The notes below the pieces were generated by a model. It ran no database searches. It saw only the letters and a program-made list of their open reading frames with translations, and had not been told where the DNA came from. Both the position numbers and the translations under genes were made by a program. A DNA stretch of 64,000 bases from NCBI RefSeq assembly GCF_004521985.1, contig NZ_SBHZ01000006.1:248001-312000 (forward strand), in the 5' to 3' direction. Below are positions 46,960-55,555 of the stretch, piece after piece. Each line of letters opens with the position of its first letter. Position 1 is the first letter of the stretch. The DNA comes from Ectopseudomonas khazarica. Its GTDB lineage: Bacteria; Pseudomonadota; Gammaproteobacteria; Pseudomonadales; Pseudomonadaceae.

Positions 46960-48003
46960 ATGCTGTGGAAACGTAATTGGCCCTGGGCGCTCGCCCTGTG
47001 CTGCGTGGCTTCGATCGATGTGGCCCAGGCCGCATCGCAGTTGCGGGTCGTTTCATTCGGTGGCTCGGTGCGCGATGCCCAGCGTGAAGCCTTCTATCGC
47101 CCGTTCCGCGAAGCCTCCGATGTCGTGGTGGTGAGCGGCTCCTACAACGGCGACTTCGGCAAGCTGCGCAAGATGCAGGCGATGCAGCACGTCAGCTGGG
47201 ATGTGATCGAGGTCGAGGCGCCCGAGCTGGTGCGGGGCTGCGAGGAAGGGCTGTTCCAGCCGATCGATGCCAGCGCGCTGGGCGATACCTCCAGCTATTT
47301 GCCGGGGGCGATACGGCCCTGCGGTGTGGGCATCTTCGTCTGGTCCATGGCGCTGGCCTACGACAGCAAACGCTTCGGCCAGGCACCGACCGGCTGGGCC
47401 GATTTCTGGGACGTGCAGAAATTCCCGGGCAAACGCGGCCTGCGCAAGGGGGCCAAGTACAACCTCGAATTCGCCCTGCTGGCCGATGGCGTGCCGGCGC
47501 AGCAGATCTATGCGCGCCTGGCCAGCGAGGCCGGTGTGCGCCAGGCCTTCGCCAAGCTCGAGCAGATCAAGGCCGATATCCACTGGTGGGAAGCCGGGGA
47601 GGAGCCGGTGCGGCGCCTGCGCGATGGTTCCGTGGCGATGAGTGCGGCCTACAGCGGACGTATCGCCACGGCGCAGGATCAGGGTGATCCGCTGCAGCTG
47701 ATCTGGGCCGGCAGCGTCTATGACTTCGATTACTGGGCGATTCCCAAGGGCAGCTTCAACACGCCACAGGCGCAGGCGTTCATCCGCTTCGCCAGCCAGG
47801 CCGACGCCCAGCGTGCCTTCTCCGAGCAGATTCCCTACGGGCCGATCCGCCAGGACGCCCAGGCCGGGCTCGACGCGCAGCGCCTGGCCAGGCTGCCGAC
47901 CGCGCCGCAGAACCTCGAGCAGGCACTGCCGATGGGGGTGGAATTCTGGATCGAACACGGTGCCGACCTGGAAGCGCGCTTCGAGCAGTGGGCGTCACGC
48001 TGA
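46960..48003 (+). CDS. Second PotD-like periplasmic binding protein (PA0602-like)
   Basis: The 347-residue protein has a signal peptide (MLWKRNWPWALALCCVASID...) and is a paralogue of AgtB: LRVVSFGGSVRDAQREAFYRPF, YNGDFGKLRKMQAMQHVSWDV, and WADFWDVQKFPGKRGLRKGA, the last identical to AgtB. It has no permease of its own here, so it may feed the AgtACD transporter with a different ligand or serve as a sensor partner of AgtS. It is followed after 57 bases by the sigma54 activator gene. Confidence 0.9.
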   Translation: MLWKRNWPWALALCCVASIDVAQAASQLRVVSFGGSVRDAQREAFYRPFREASDVVVVSGSYNGDFGKLRKMQAMQHVSWDVIEVEAPELVRGCEEGLFQPIDASALGDTSSYLPGAIRPCGVGIFVWSMALAYDSKRFGQAPTGWADFWDVQKFPGKRGLRKGAKYNLEFALLADGVPAQQIYARLASEAGVRQAFAKLEQIKADIHWWEAGEEPVRRLRDGSVAMSAAYSGRIATAQDQGDPLQLIWAGSVYDFDYWAIPKGSFNTPQAQAFIRFASQADAQRAFSEQIPYGPIRQDAQAGLDAQRLARLPTAPQNLEQALPMGVEFWIEHGADLEARFEQWASR

Positions 48004-48060
48004 GGCAGGCGGCGGCAGGCAGCGATAGAATTCGTGCTTTAAGCCAGCCGAGGATGCCTG

Positions 48061-49431
48061 ATGGATTTCGATGCCCCGGGGTTTCGCGAACTGCTCGATG
48101 CCCTGCATGACGGTGTCTACATCACCGATGCCGACGGCATTACCCTCAAGGTCAACAGCGCCTACGAACGCCTGACCGGACTGCGCAGCGAGGACGTGGT
48201 CGGCCAGCACATGCAGGCGCTGGTGGAGCAGGGGGTGATCTCGCAATCGGTTTCCCTGCGCGTGCTCAAGGAGGGCAAGGCGCTGTCGCTGATGCAGAGC
48301 GTCAGCCAGGGCAAGCGCCTGCTGGTCAGCGGTACGCCGATCTTCGCCGAGGACGGGCGCGTGCGTTATGTGGTCAGCACCGTGCGTGACATGACCGAAC
48401 TGCTGCGCATGAAGCACGAGCGCGACGAGCTGCAGCAACTGCGCAAGCTGCGCAGCAGCACCGCCAGGCTGCATGCCGGCCAGCGCGATGACCTGCTCGA
48501 CACTTCGCCCGTGGCCAACCTGCCCGCCTCGGGCAGGGTCTTTGCCCTGGCCCGTCAGGTCGCCGCCAGCGACGTGAAGGTGCTGCTGCAGGGCGAAACC
48601 GGTGTGGGCAAGACGCTCATCGCGCAGTACATCCACAAGAGCAGCCCGCGGGCGGCACAGCCGTTTCTGGCGCTCAACTGTGGCGCGCTTCCCGAGAACC
48701 TGATCGAGGCCGAACTGTTCGGCTACGTCTCCGGGGCCTTCACCGGTGCTGGCAGCAAGGGCAAGCGCGGCCTGCTGGAGCTGGCGCACCAGGGCACGGT
48801 GTTCCTCGACGAAATCGGCGACCTGCCGCTGGCGCTGCAGGTGAAGCTGCTCAAGGTGATCGAGGAGAGCCGCTTCATTCCGGTCGGCGGGCTGGAACTC
48901 AAGGAGGTGGACGTGCGCATCGTCACCGCCACGCACCACGACCTACGCGCGATGGTCAGCGAAGGGCGTTTTCGCGCCGACCTCTATTACCGCCTCAACG
49001 TGGTGCCGATTCACGTGCCGGCGCTGCGTGAGCGGCGCGAGGAGATCCAGCCGCTGCTGGATTTCTACCTAGCCGAGTTCAACCAGCGCTACGGCCGCGA
49101 GCTGAGCTGGGGGCTGGAGGCCCTCGATGCGCTCACCGACTACGACTGGCCCGGCAACATTCGCGAGCTGATCAACCTGGTCGAACGCCTGGTGGTCACC
49201 TGCAGCGCCGGGAGCGTGGAGCTGTTCGACCTGCCCGAGGAGATGCGTGCCGCCCGTGGCGCGCGTGACGATGAGCACCTGCTGCCGCTGCGCAAGCAGG
49301 TCGAGCAGCTGGAGCGCCGCCTGATCCGCCAGGCGCTGGTGCAGCACAAGACCACGCGAGAGGCTGCCAGGGTGCTGGGCCTGAGCCAGGCGACCCTGGT
49401 GCAGAAGATGAAGCGCTGGGAACAGGGCTGA
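48061..49431 (+). CDS. PAS-domain sigma54-dependent transcriptional activator
   Basis: The 456-residue protein has an N-terminal PAS domain (about 8-115: LLDALHDGVYITDADGITLKVNSAYERL), a short coiled linker, a sigma54 AAA+ domain (about 150-370) with Walker A QGETGVGKTLIA, the sigma54-contact loop GAFTGA, Walker B GTVFLDEIGDLP and WPGNIRELINLVER, and a C-terminal Fis-type helix-turn-helix (KTTREAARVLGLSQATLVQK). It probably senses a small carbon compound via PAS and turns on the next genes through the promoter at 49543. Two similar dyads begin at its stop codon. Confidence 0.92.
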   Translation: MDFDAPGFRELLDALHDGVYITDADGITLKVNSAYERLTGLRSEDVVGQHMQALVEQGVISQSVSLRVLKEGKALSLMQSVSQGKRLLVSGTPIFAEDGRVRYVVSTVRDMTELLRMKHERDELQQLRKLRSSTARLHAGQRDDLLDTSPVANLPASGRVFALARQVAASDVKVLLQGETGVGKTLIAQYIHKSSPRAAQPFLALNCGALPENLIEAELFGYVSGAFTGAGSKGKRGLLELAHQGTVFLDEIGDLPLALQVKLLKVIEESRFIPVGGLELKEVDVRIVTATHHDLRAMVSEGRFRADLYYRLNVVPIHVPALRERREEIQPLLDFYLAEFNQRYGRELSWGLEALDALTDYDWPGNIRELINLVERLVVTCSAGSVELFDLPEEMRAARGARDDEHLLPLRKQVEQLERRLIRQALVQHKTTREAARVLGLSQATLVQKMKRWEQG

Positions 49432-49487
49432 TTGGAAAATGGATCGTAAGGCGGCTTTTTGATTGGTTTTCCGATCAATGCTGCCTT
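49430..49487 (+). promoter_or_regulatory. Two related dyads upstream of the dehydrogenase gene (candidate activator sites)
   Basis: GATTGG-AAAA-TGGATC (49430-49445) and GATTGG-TTTT-CCGATC (49461-49476) are the same kind of 16-bp dyad, 31 bp apart, about three helical turns. The second lies inside a larger dyad AAGGCGGC...GCTGCCTT (49448-49487). They sit roughly 70-110 bp upstream of the putative sigma54 promoter, the usual place for enhancer-binding activator sites. The larger dyad could also serve as terminator of the regulator gene. Confidence 0.5.
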
Positions 49488-49542
49488 GAAAAACACTGTG
49501 GCAAATCGACGCAAGCCCTCTGCGGCGGTGCTTTGCGCGAAG

Positions 49543-49558
49543 TGGCACAGGAATCGCT
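49543..49558 (+). promoter_or_regulatory. Candidate sigma54 (-24/-12) promoter of the alcohol dehydrogenase operon
   Basis: TGGCAC (49543-49548), five bases, then TCGCT (49554-49558) fits the consensus TGGCAC-N5-TTGCW with one mismatch, and the invariant GG and GC are 10 bases apart as required. Transcription would start near 49570, 40 bases before the gene. A sigma54 activator gene lies immediately upstream. Confidence 0.6.
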
Positions 49559-49608
49559 ATTGCAGCGCCCGACCCCGTTTCGCACAACAACGCATAAAGG
49601 GCCTGCTG

Positions 49609-50757
49609 ATGAGTATTGCTGCATTCAAGATCGCCAATAAGCTGCTGACCGGCCAGGGCGCCGTCGAACAGCTGGCGAGCGAACTGCCCCGCCTGAAGAT
49701 CAGCAATCCGCTGATCGTCACCGACACCATCCTGATCAAGTCCGGTACGGTCGAGCACGTCCTCGGGCAACTGGGAGAAATGGCCTACGGCATCTTCGAT
49801 GGTGTCGAACCGGAGCCGGAGATCGCCATCGTCGAGGCCTGTGCCAAGGCCTATCGCGAGGGTGGTCACGACGGCCTGATCGGCGTGGGCGGTGGCAGCG
49901 CCATCGATATCGCCAAGGCCGTGGCCGGCTATGTGGGCCATGACGGCGCGCTGGAAGAGCTGTTCGGCGTCGACCAGGTCAAGCGCAAGGGCCCGCCGCT
50001 GATCGCCATCCCGACCACCGCCGGCACCGGCTCGGAAGTGACCAATGTGTCGATCCTGTCCGACAAGCAGGCGCAACTGAAGAAGGGCATCGTCAGCGAC
50101 TACCTGCTGCCCGATGTGGCGCTGGTCAGCCCGGTGATGACCCTGACCTGCCCACGTGGCGTCACCGCGGCCAGCGGTGTCGACGCACTGGTGCATGCGG
50201 TGGAGTCGTACCTGTCGGTCAATGCCTCGCCGATCACCGACGCGCTGGCCATTGGCGCCATCAAGCTGATCGCCAGGGCCCTGCCCAAGGCCTACGCCAA
50301 CCCCGCCGACCTGGCCGCGCGCGAGGACATGGCCACCGCCAGCCTGATGGCCGGCATGGCCTTCGGCAATGCGGGGGTCGGTGCGGTGCACGCCCTGGCC
50401 TATCCGCTGGGCGGGCGTTTCAACATCGCCCACGGGGTCAGCAATGCCTTGCTGCTGCCTTATGTGATGGCCTGGAACAAGCTGGCCTGCGTCGAACGCA
50501 TGGCGGAAATCGCCACCGCCCTGGGCGTGCAGACCCACGGCCTGAGCGACAAGGCGGCCGCCGATCTGGCGGTCGAGGCCATGGCCGAGCTGTGCGCCAG
50601 CGTCGACATTCCCAAGGGCATGCGCAGCTTCGGTGTGCCCGAAGACGCCATCCCGGCCATGGCCGAAGAGGCCAGCCGGATCGACCGCCTGATGCGCAAC
50701 AACCCGCGTCGCCTGACTGCCGGCGACATCGAGCAGATCTACCGCGCCGCCTACTGA
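49609..50757 (+). CDS. Iron-containing (type III) alcohol dehydrogenase
   Basis: The 382-residue protein has an NAD-binding GVGGGSAIDIAKAVA, the AIPTTAGTGSEVTNVSI segment and metal-ligand regions GVDALVHAVESYLS and GAVHALAYPLGGRFNIAHGVSNALLLP of the Fe-ADH family. Substrate cannot be fixed from motifs. Its neighbours, a permease and a GabD-like semialdehyde dehydrogenase, suggest an omega-hydroxy acid such as 4-hydroxybutyrate (to succinate semialdehyde) or 5-hydroxyvalerate. AAAGG lies upstream of the ATG at 49609. Simple alcohol or ethanolamine-derived substrates remain alternatives. Confidence 0.9.
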   Translation: MSIAAFKIANKLLTGQGAVEQLASELPRLKISNPLIVTDTILIKSGTVEHVLGQLGEMAYGIFDGVEPEPEIAIVEACAKAYREGGHDGLIGVGGGSAIDIAKAVAGYVGHDGALEELFGVDQVKRKGPPLIAIPTTAGTGSEVTNVSILSDKQAQLKKGIVSDYLLPDVALVSPVMTLTCPRGVTAASGVDALVHAVESYLSVNASPITDALAIGAIKLIARALPKAYANPADLAAREDMATASLMAGMAFGNAGVGAVHALAYPLGGRFNIAHGVSNALLLPYVMAWNKLACVERMAEIATALGVQTHGLSDKAAADLAVEAMAELCASVDIPKGMRSFGVPEDAIPAMAEEASRIDRLMRNNPRRLTAGDIEQIYRAAY

Positions 50758-50780
50758 GCGCTGCGCGACAACCGCTGAAA

Positions 50781-50800
50781 GGCCCCAGCCTGCTGGGGCC
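50781..50800 (+). repeat. Intercistronic hairpin after the dehydrogenase gene
   Basis: GGCCCCAG and CTGGGGCC are perfect 8-bp arms around CCTG, 23 bases after the stop and 37 before the permease gene, without a T-run. It probably stabilises the upstream mRNA or partly terminates. Confidence 0.6.
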
Positions 50801-50836
50801 GGCTGACTACAACTCTAATAAGGCTGGGTGACTCAC

Positions 50837-52216
50837 ATGTCCGAACTGCATCAATCCGAACTGGGCGCGGAAGCTCCTTACTGGCCGCTGGGGCCATTCA
50901 AGGTGCGTCTGCCGTTCATTCATTACCGCTTCGAAGCCTCCGACTACATGCAGGGCCTGCTCATGTGTGCGGTGGACCTGGCGGCGATCCCGCTGATGAC
51001 CGAATTCCTCGGCATGCCGTTCGAGGTCGCGCTGGCGGTGGTCATGCTCAATGGCTTGCTCTATCTCGTGCACCACCTGCTCGGCGATCCGGTGGTGCCA
51101 GGCTGGATCACCCCGGCGATTCCCCTGCTGATGGCCTATTGCAGCCAGTTCCCGGAGGGGCCGGAGCGGGTTCACGCGTTGATCGCCTTCCAGTTGATGC
51201 TGGGGGTTTTCTCCATCGGCCTGGGGATGACGGGCATGGCGCGCAAGGTGGTGTCGCTGGTGCCCTCGGCGCTCAAGGCCGGCATCATCATGGGCGCCGG
51301 CCTGAGTGCGGTGGTCACGGTGTTCAAGGAAGGCGGCCGCTTCGACAGCTTCCCCTGGACCATCTCCATCGCGGTGGGCATCGCCTTCTACCTGGTGTTC
51401 TCCATGCACTTCCAGGAGTTGAAGAAGCGCAGCCGCTTCTGGTGGAACTTCGCCAAGCTGGGCATCTTCCCGATCATCCTGCTGGCGGTGTTCGTGGCGC
51501 CGATCTTCGGCGAAGCGCCGTGGCCGAAGATCGAGTGGGGCATCAGCCAGCCGGACTTCGCCACCCTGTGGCGCGAATACACCGTGTTCGGCCTCGGCAT
51601 GCCGCCGCTGATGATGTTCGTCACTGCCATCCCCACCGTGCTGGCTGCCTACCTGGTGGTGTTCGGCGACGTGCTGGGGGCCAGGGCGATCCTCTCCGAG
51701 GCCGACCATGTGCGCCGTGACGAGAAGGTCGATTTCAACCCCGACCGCTCGCACCTGATCTTCGGCGGGCGCAACGCCTTCATGAGTATCCTCGGTCCGG
51801 ACGTGGCCATGTGCGGCCCGCAGTGGTCGGCGATGCAGGTGGTGATCACCGAGCGCTTCAAGGGCGGCGCCAAGGCGATGAAATCCATCTACGGGGGCGT
51901 CGGCTGGTTCCGCTGGGGCACCAACACCGGCTTGCTGCTGCTGCCGGTGGTGACCCTGTTGCAGCCGATTCTCGGTGTGGCGCTGGCGCTGACCCTGCTG
52001 ATCCAGGGCTACGTCAGCGTACGCCTGGGCATCATGGAGGCCCGCAGCCAGCGTGACCTGGGGATCGCCGGGGTGATCGGCGCGGTGCTGGCGATCAAGG
52101 GCGCCGGCTGGGCCTTCGCCATCGGCGTCGGCCTCTGCGCGCTGATCTATGGCGCGCGGATGTTCCGTGGCGAAAACGACCAGACCTTCACCAAGGATCT
52201 GCCACCGGCCGAGTGA
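50837..52216 (+). CDS. Multi-pass membrane permease, family uncertain (possibly NCS2/SLC23-like)
   Basis: The 459-residue protein has about 11-12 hydrophobic segments, for example LAVVMLNGLLYLVHHLLGDP, IIMGAGLSAVVTVF, WTISIAVGIAFYLVF, LGIFPIILLAVFVAPIFG and GLLLLPVVTLLQPILGVALA. A cytoplasmic loop near 280-320 reads SEADHVRRDEKVDFNPDRSH. I cannot place it firmly; weak resemblance in layout to solute carrier family 23 (nucleobase/ascorbate) transporters. Set between an alcohol dehydrogenase and a semialdehyde dehydrogenase, it is likely to import their organic-acid substrate. ATG at 50837 is preferred over GTG at 50828. Confidence 0.8.
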   Translation: MSELHQSELGAEAPYWPLGPFKVRLPFIHYRFEASDYMQGLLMCAVDLAAIPLMTEFLGMPFEVALAVVMLNGLLYLVHHLLGDPVVPGWITPAIPLLMAYCSQFPEGPERVHALIAFQLMLGVFSIGLGMTGMARKVVSLVPSALKAGIIMGAGLSAVVTVFKEGGRFDSFPWTISIAVGIAFYLVFSMHFQELKKRSRFWWNFAKLGIFPIILLAVFVAPIFGEAPWPKIEWGISQPDFATLWREYTVFGLGMPPLMMFVTAIPTVLAAYLVVFGDVLGARAILSEADHVRRDEKVDFNPDRSHLIFGGRNAFMSILGPDVAMCGPQWSAMQVVITERFKGGAKAMKSIYGGVGWFRWGTNTGLLLLPVVTLLQPILGVALALTLLIQGYVSVRLGIMEARSQRDLGIAGVIGAVLAIKGAGWAFAIGVGLCALIYGARMFRGENDQTFTKDLPPAE

Positions 52217-52271
52217 TTCCTTCCTAACCGACCTGCCGGAGGCCGTGCGCCTCCGGCTGCAGGAGCCATGC

Positions 52272-53726
52272 ATGAAACTGATCGATGCTGATTTGCTGCG
52301 TCACCAGGCCTACGTCAATGGCCAGTGGTGCGATGCCGACGAGGGCGCGACCACGGAAATCTTCAATCCCGCCAGCGGCGCGTCGCTGGGCCGTGTGCCC
52401 AACATGGGCGCGGCCGAGACCCGTCGCGCCATCGACGCGGCGCAGGTCGCGCAGGTGGCCTGGCGCGCACTGACCGCCAAGGAGCGCGCGGCGCGTTTGC
52501 GCGCCTGGTACGAGCTGATGCTGGCCAACCAGGAAGACCTGGCGCAGATCATGACCGCCGAGCAGGGCAAGCCGCTGAGCGAGGCGCGGGGCGAGGTGTT
52601 GTATGCCGCGTCCTTCATCGAATGGTTCGCCGAGGAGGCCAAGCGTGTCTATGGCGACACCATCCCCGGCCATCAGCCGGACAAGCGCCTGATCGTGACC
52701 AAGGAGCCGGTCGGCGTGGCGGCGGCGATCACCCCCTGGAACTTCCCGGCGGCGATGATCACCCGCAAGGCCGGGCCGGCACTGGCCGCCGGTTGCGCCA
52801 TGGTGCTCAAGCCGGCGCCGCAGACCCCCTTCAGTGCCCTGGCCCTGGCCGTGCTGGCCGAGCGCGCGGGTATCCCGGCGGGCCTGTTCAGCGTGCTGCC
52901 GGCCGATGCCGAGCGCTCCCGCGAGGTCGGTGGCGAGCTGTGCGCCAACCCGGTCGTGCGCAAGCTGTCGTTCACCGGCTCGACCGGCGTCGGCATCAAG
53001 CTGATGGAGCAATGCGCGCCGACGCTGAAGAAGCTGTCGCTGGAACTGGGGGGCAACGCGCCGTTCATCGTCTTCGACGATGCCGACCTGGATGCGGCGG
53101 TCGAGGGGGCCATGGTCGCCAAGTACCGCAATGCCGGGCAGACCTGCGTCTGTGCCAACCGCATCTACGTGCAGGAAGCCGTGTACGACGCCTTCGCCGA
53201 GAAGCTGGCGGCGGCGGTGGCCAGGCTCAAGGTCGGACAGGGCGTCGAGGCGGGGGTGACCACCGGGCCGCTGATCGATGGCAACGCCGTGGCCAAGGTG
53301 CAGAGCCACCTGGCGGATGCGCTGGAGAAGGGCGCCAGGGTGGTGCAGGGCGGCAAGGCGCTGGGTGGCAACTTCTTCGAGCCGACTGTGCTGGTCGACG
53401 TGACGCCGCAGATGCGCGTGGCCCGCGAGGAAACCTTCGGTCCGCTGGCGCCGCTGTTCCGCTTCAGCGACGAAGCCGAGGTGGTGCGCCAGGCCAACGA
53501 CACCGAGTTCGGCCTGGCCGGCTACTTCTATACCCGCGATCTGGGCCGCGCCTTCCGCGTGGGCGAGGCGCTGGAGTACGGCATGGTCGGCATCAACACC
53601 GGGCTGATCTCCAACGAGGTGGCGCCGTTCGGTGGCATGAAGGCCTCCGGGCTGGGCCGCGAAGGCTCCAGGTACGGGCTGGATGAGTACCTGGAAATCA
53701 AATACCTCTGCCTCGGCGGTATCTGA
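52272..53726 (+). CDS. gabD: Succinate-semialdehyde dehydrogenase-type aldehyde dehydrogenase
   Basis: The 484-residue protein matches GabD closely: AAITPWNFPAAMITRKAGPA, SFTGSTGVGIKLMEQCAP, the catalytic Cys in NAGQTCVCANRIYVQE, KEETFGPLAPLF-like REETFGPLAPLF and the end ISNEVAPFGGMKASGLGREG...EIKYLCLG. The double-Cys loop CVC is typical of NADP-dependent GabD. Substrate could be succinate or glutarate semialdehyde. AGGAG 6 bases upstream sets the start. Since Pseudomonas usually has gabD beside gabT elsewhere, this is likely a pathway-specific second copy. Confidence 0.88.
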   Translation: MKLIDADLLRHQAYVNGQWCDADEGATTEIFNPASGASLGRVPNMGAAETRRAIDAAQVAQVAWRALTAKERAARLRAWYELMLANQEDLAQIMTAEQGKPLSEARGEVLYAASFIEWFAEEAKRVYGDTIPGHQPDKRLIVTKEPVGVAAAITPWNFPAAMITRKAGPALAAGCAMVLKPAPQTPFSALALAVLAERAGIPAGLFSVLPADAERSREVGGELCANPVVRKLSFTGSTGVGIKLMEQCAPTLKKLSLELGGNAPFIVFDDADLDAAVEGAMVAKYRNAGQTCVCANRIYVQEAVYDAFAEKLAAAVARLKVGQGVEAGVTTGPLIDGNAVAKVQSHLADALEKGARVVQGGKALGGNFFEPTVLVDVTPQMRVAREETFGPLAPLFRFSDEAEVVRQANDTEFGLAGYFYTRDLGRAFRVGEALEYGMVGINTGLISNEVAPFGGMKASGLGREGSRYGLDEYLEIKYLCLGGI

Positions 53727-53733
53727 GTTGGGG

Positions 53734-53818
53734 CGTGCATGTGGGAGGGGCTTCGGCCGCGGCGGCTACCGGCCCGAACGTCCAGCGCTCGCCGCTGAAG
53801 CGCCTCCCGGCGTGCAGT
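53734..53818. repeat. REP pair between the aldehyde dehydrogenase gene and rpe
   Basis: gtgggaggggcttcggccgc on the left and gccgctgaagcgcctcccgg on the right form inverted REP units, with outer gcgtgca repeated as gcgtgcatg/gcgtgcag at both ends. The GGGAGGGGCTTCGGC core is the common Pseudomonas REP sequence. Confidence 0.65.
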
Positions 53819-53828
53819 GCTTGTGACT

Positions 53829-53864
53829 ATCTGGCAGCGCCGTCCTCGGGCGGCGCTGCCAGAT
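53829..53864. terminator. 14-bp perfect stem-loop before rpe
   Basis: ATCTGGCAGCGCCG (53829-53842) and CGGCGCTGCCAGAT (53851-53864) are exact reverse complements around an 8-base loop. No T-run follows on either strand, so it may end the dehydrogenase operon with Rho or mark the 5' side of the rpe promoter region. Confidence 0.55.
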
Positions 53865-53919
53865 GAGGCTCGAGCCGCTACAATGCCCGCCACCGTGATC
53901 AAGCACTCAGAGGTGCGCC

Positions 53920-54594
53920 ATGCAACCCTTCGCCATCGCCCCGTCGATCCTGTCCGCCGACTTCGCCCGCCTGGGCGAGGAAGTGGATAACGTGCTCGCC
54001 GCCGGGGCGGACATCGTCCACTTCGATGTCATGGACAATCACTACGTACCCAACCTGACCATCGGCCCGATGGTCTGCTCGGCGCTGCGCAAGTACGGCA
54101 TCACTGCGCCGATCGACGCCCACCTGATGGTCAAGCCGGTGGATCGCATCATCGGTGACTTCATCGAGGCCGGCGCCTCGTACATCACCTTCCACCCGGA
54201 AGCCAGCGAGCACATCGACCGCTCGCTGCAACTGATCAAGTCCGGTGGCGCCAAGGCCGGCCTGGTGTTCAACCCGGCCACGCCGCTGGACGTGCTCAAG
54301 TACGTGATGGACAAGGTCGACATGATCCTGCTGATGAGCGTCAACCCGGGCTTCGGCGGGCAGAAGTTCATCCCCGGCACCCTCGACAAGCTGCGCGAGG
54401 CGCGCGCGCTGATCGACGCCAGCGGTCGTGAGATCCGCCTGGAGATCGACGGCGGCGTCAACGTGCAGAACATTCGCGAAATCGCCGAGGCGGGTGCCGA
54501 TACCTTCGTCGCCGGCTCGGCGATCTTCAACCAGCCGGACTACAAGGCCGTGATCGATGCCATGCGTGCCGAGCTGGCCCAGGTGCGTGGATGA
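53920..54594 (+). CDS. rpe: Ribulose-phosphate 3-epimerase
   Basis: The 224-residue TIM barrel has [16 protein letters not shown], the metal-binding [42 protein letters not shown] and [11 protein letters not shown]. It interconverts ribulose-5-P and xylulose-5-P. An AGAGG site precedes the ATG. It overlaps gph by ATGA and leads the rpe-gph-trp block, where xylulose and erythrose phosphate supply meets aromatic synthesis. Confidence 0.98.
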   Translation: MQPFAIAPSILSADFARLGEEVDNVLAAGADIVHFDVMDNHYVPNLTIGPMVCSALRKYGITAPIDAHLMVKPVDRIIGDFIEAGASYITFHPEASEHIDRSLQLIKSGGAKAGLVFNPATPLDVLKYVMDKVDMILLMSVNPGFGGQKFIPGTLDKLREARALIDASGREIRLEIDGGVNVQNIREIAEAGADTFVAGSAIFNQPDYKAVIDAMRAELAQVRG

Positions 54595-55271
54595 AACCGC
54601 TGCGCGAGCTGTGCGGCGGCGAGCTGCCGCGGCTGGTGATGTTCGACCTGGACGGCACCTTGATCGACTCGGTGCCGGACCTGGCTGCTGCCGTCGACCG
54701 CATGCTGGTCGAGCAGGGACGTGCCCCGGCGGGTATCGAGAAGGTTCGTGACTGGGTCGGCAACGGTGCCCGGGTGCTGGTGCGACGCGCCCTGGCCGAT
54801 GGCCTGGAGCATGCGGCGGTGACCGAGGCCGCGACGGAAGAGGCGCTGGCGCGCTTTCTCGAGATCTACGCCGATTGCCATGCGCTGACGGCGCTCTATC
54901 CCGGCGTGCACGAGCTGCTCGAGGCCCTGAGCACGGCTGCCGTGGAGCTGGCGGTGGTGACCAACAAGCCGGAGCGCTTCGTTGCACCGCTGCTGGAGCA
55001 GGTCGGTCTGGGGGGGTACTTCCGCTGGATCATCGGCGGCGACACCCTGCCGCAGCAGAAGCCCGACCCGGCCGCGCTGCTGCAGGTGATGCACCTGGCG
55101 GGTGTCGACGCCGGGCAGTCGTTGTTCGTCGGGGATTCGCGCAGCGACGTGCTGGCCGCGCGTGCTGCCAGCGTGCCGTGCGTGGCGGTGAGCTACGGCT
55201 ACAACCATGGGCGCCCCATCGACGAGGAACAGCCGAGCCTGGTCGTGGATAGCCTCGCCGAACTGCTGTAG
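54591..55271 (+). CDS. gph: Phosphoglycolate phosphatase
   Basis: The 226-residue HAD hydrolase has motif [15 protein letters not shown], motif II VVTNKPE, motif III region [10 protein letters not shown] and motif [17 protein letters not shown]. It removes 2-phosphoglycolate from DNA 3'-end repair. Its start overlaps the rpe stop. The gene is followed by the trp leader region. Confidence 0.96.
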   Translation: MKPLRELCGGELPRLVMFDLDGTLIDSVPDLAAAVDRMLVEQGRAPAGIEKVRDWVGNGARVLVRRALADGLEHAAVTEAATEEALARFLEIYADCHALTALYPGVHELLEALSTAAVELAVVTNKPERFVAPLLEQVGLGGYFRWIIGGDTLPQQKPDPAALLQVMHLAGVDAGQSLFVGDSRSDVLAARAASVPCVAVSYGYNHGRPIDEEQPSLVVDSLAELL

Positions 55272-55510
55272 GGGCGCCGCATCGATCCTCTGCGGTGAGC
55301 TTGCCGGTGGGCGGGTGGCCCGTGGCGGGTGAGGCGGCTGTTCGGCTGGCGCAGGCGCGGATTCATCGCTGATTCCGTGGAGGTATCCGCTCCTGCAACG
55401 CTATCGCCTTGCCCGGCTTGCAGCCTGTAGTGTGTAGCTGCTACCTTGGCCGCTCTCCTTATTCCCCCGCCTGTCGAGATCGCACCGTGGTGGTTAGCTG
55501 CAAACTCTGG
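55272..55510. other. Region between gph and the trp leader
   Basis: About 240 bases with no gene. It must contain the trpE promoter, since the leader and terminator lie at its right end. I could not pick a -35/-10 pair with confidence. Confidence 0.5.
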
Positions 55511-55555
55511 ATGAAAGTCATCAAGGCTCTGGCCCGCTGGCGCTGGCGCGCCTGA
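55511..55555 (+). CDS. trpL: Putative trp operon leader peptide
   Basis: A 14-residue frame MKVIKALARWRWRA has two tryptophan codons separated by one codon. The frame is open upstream through a GTG at 55487, which would give 22 residues with a third Trp and has GAGAT before it; the ATG itself lacks a good ribosome site. A stem-loop and T-run start within the Trp codons. trpE attenuation is established in P. putida, and this leader sits at the right place, 66 bases before trpE. Confidence 0.65.
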   Translation: MKVIKALARWRWRA

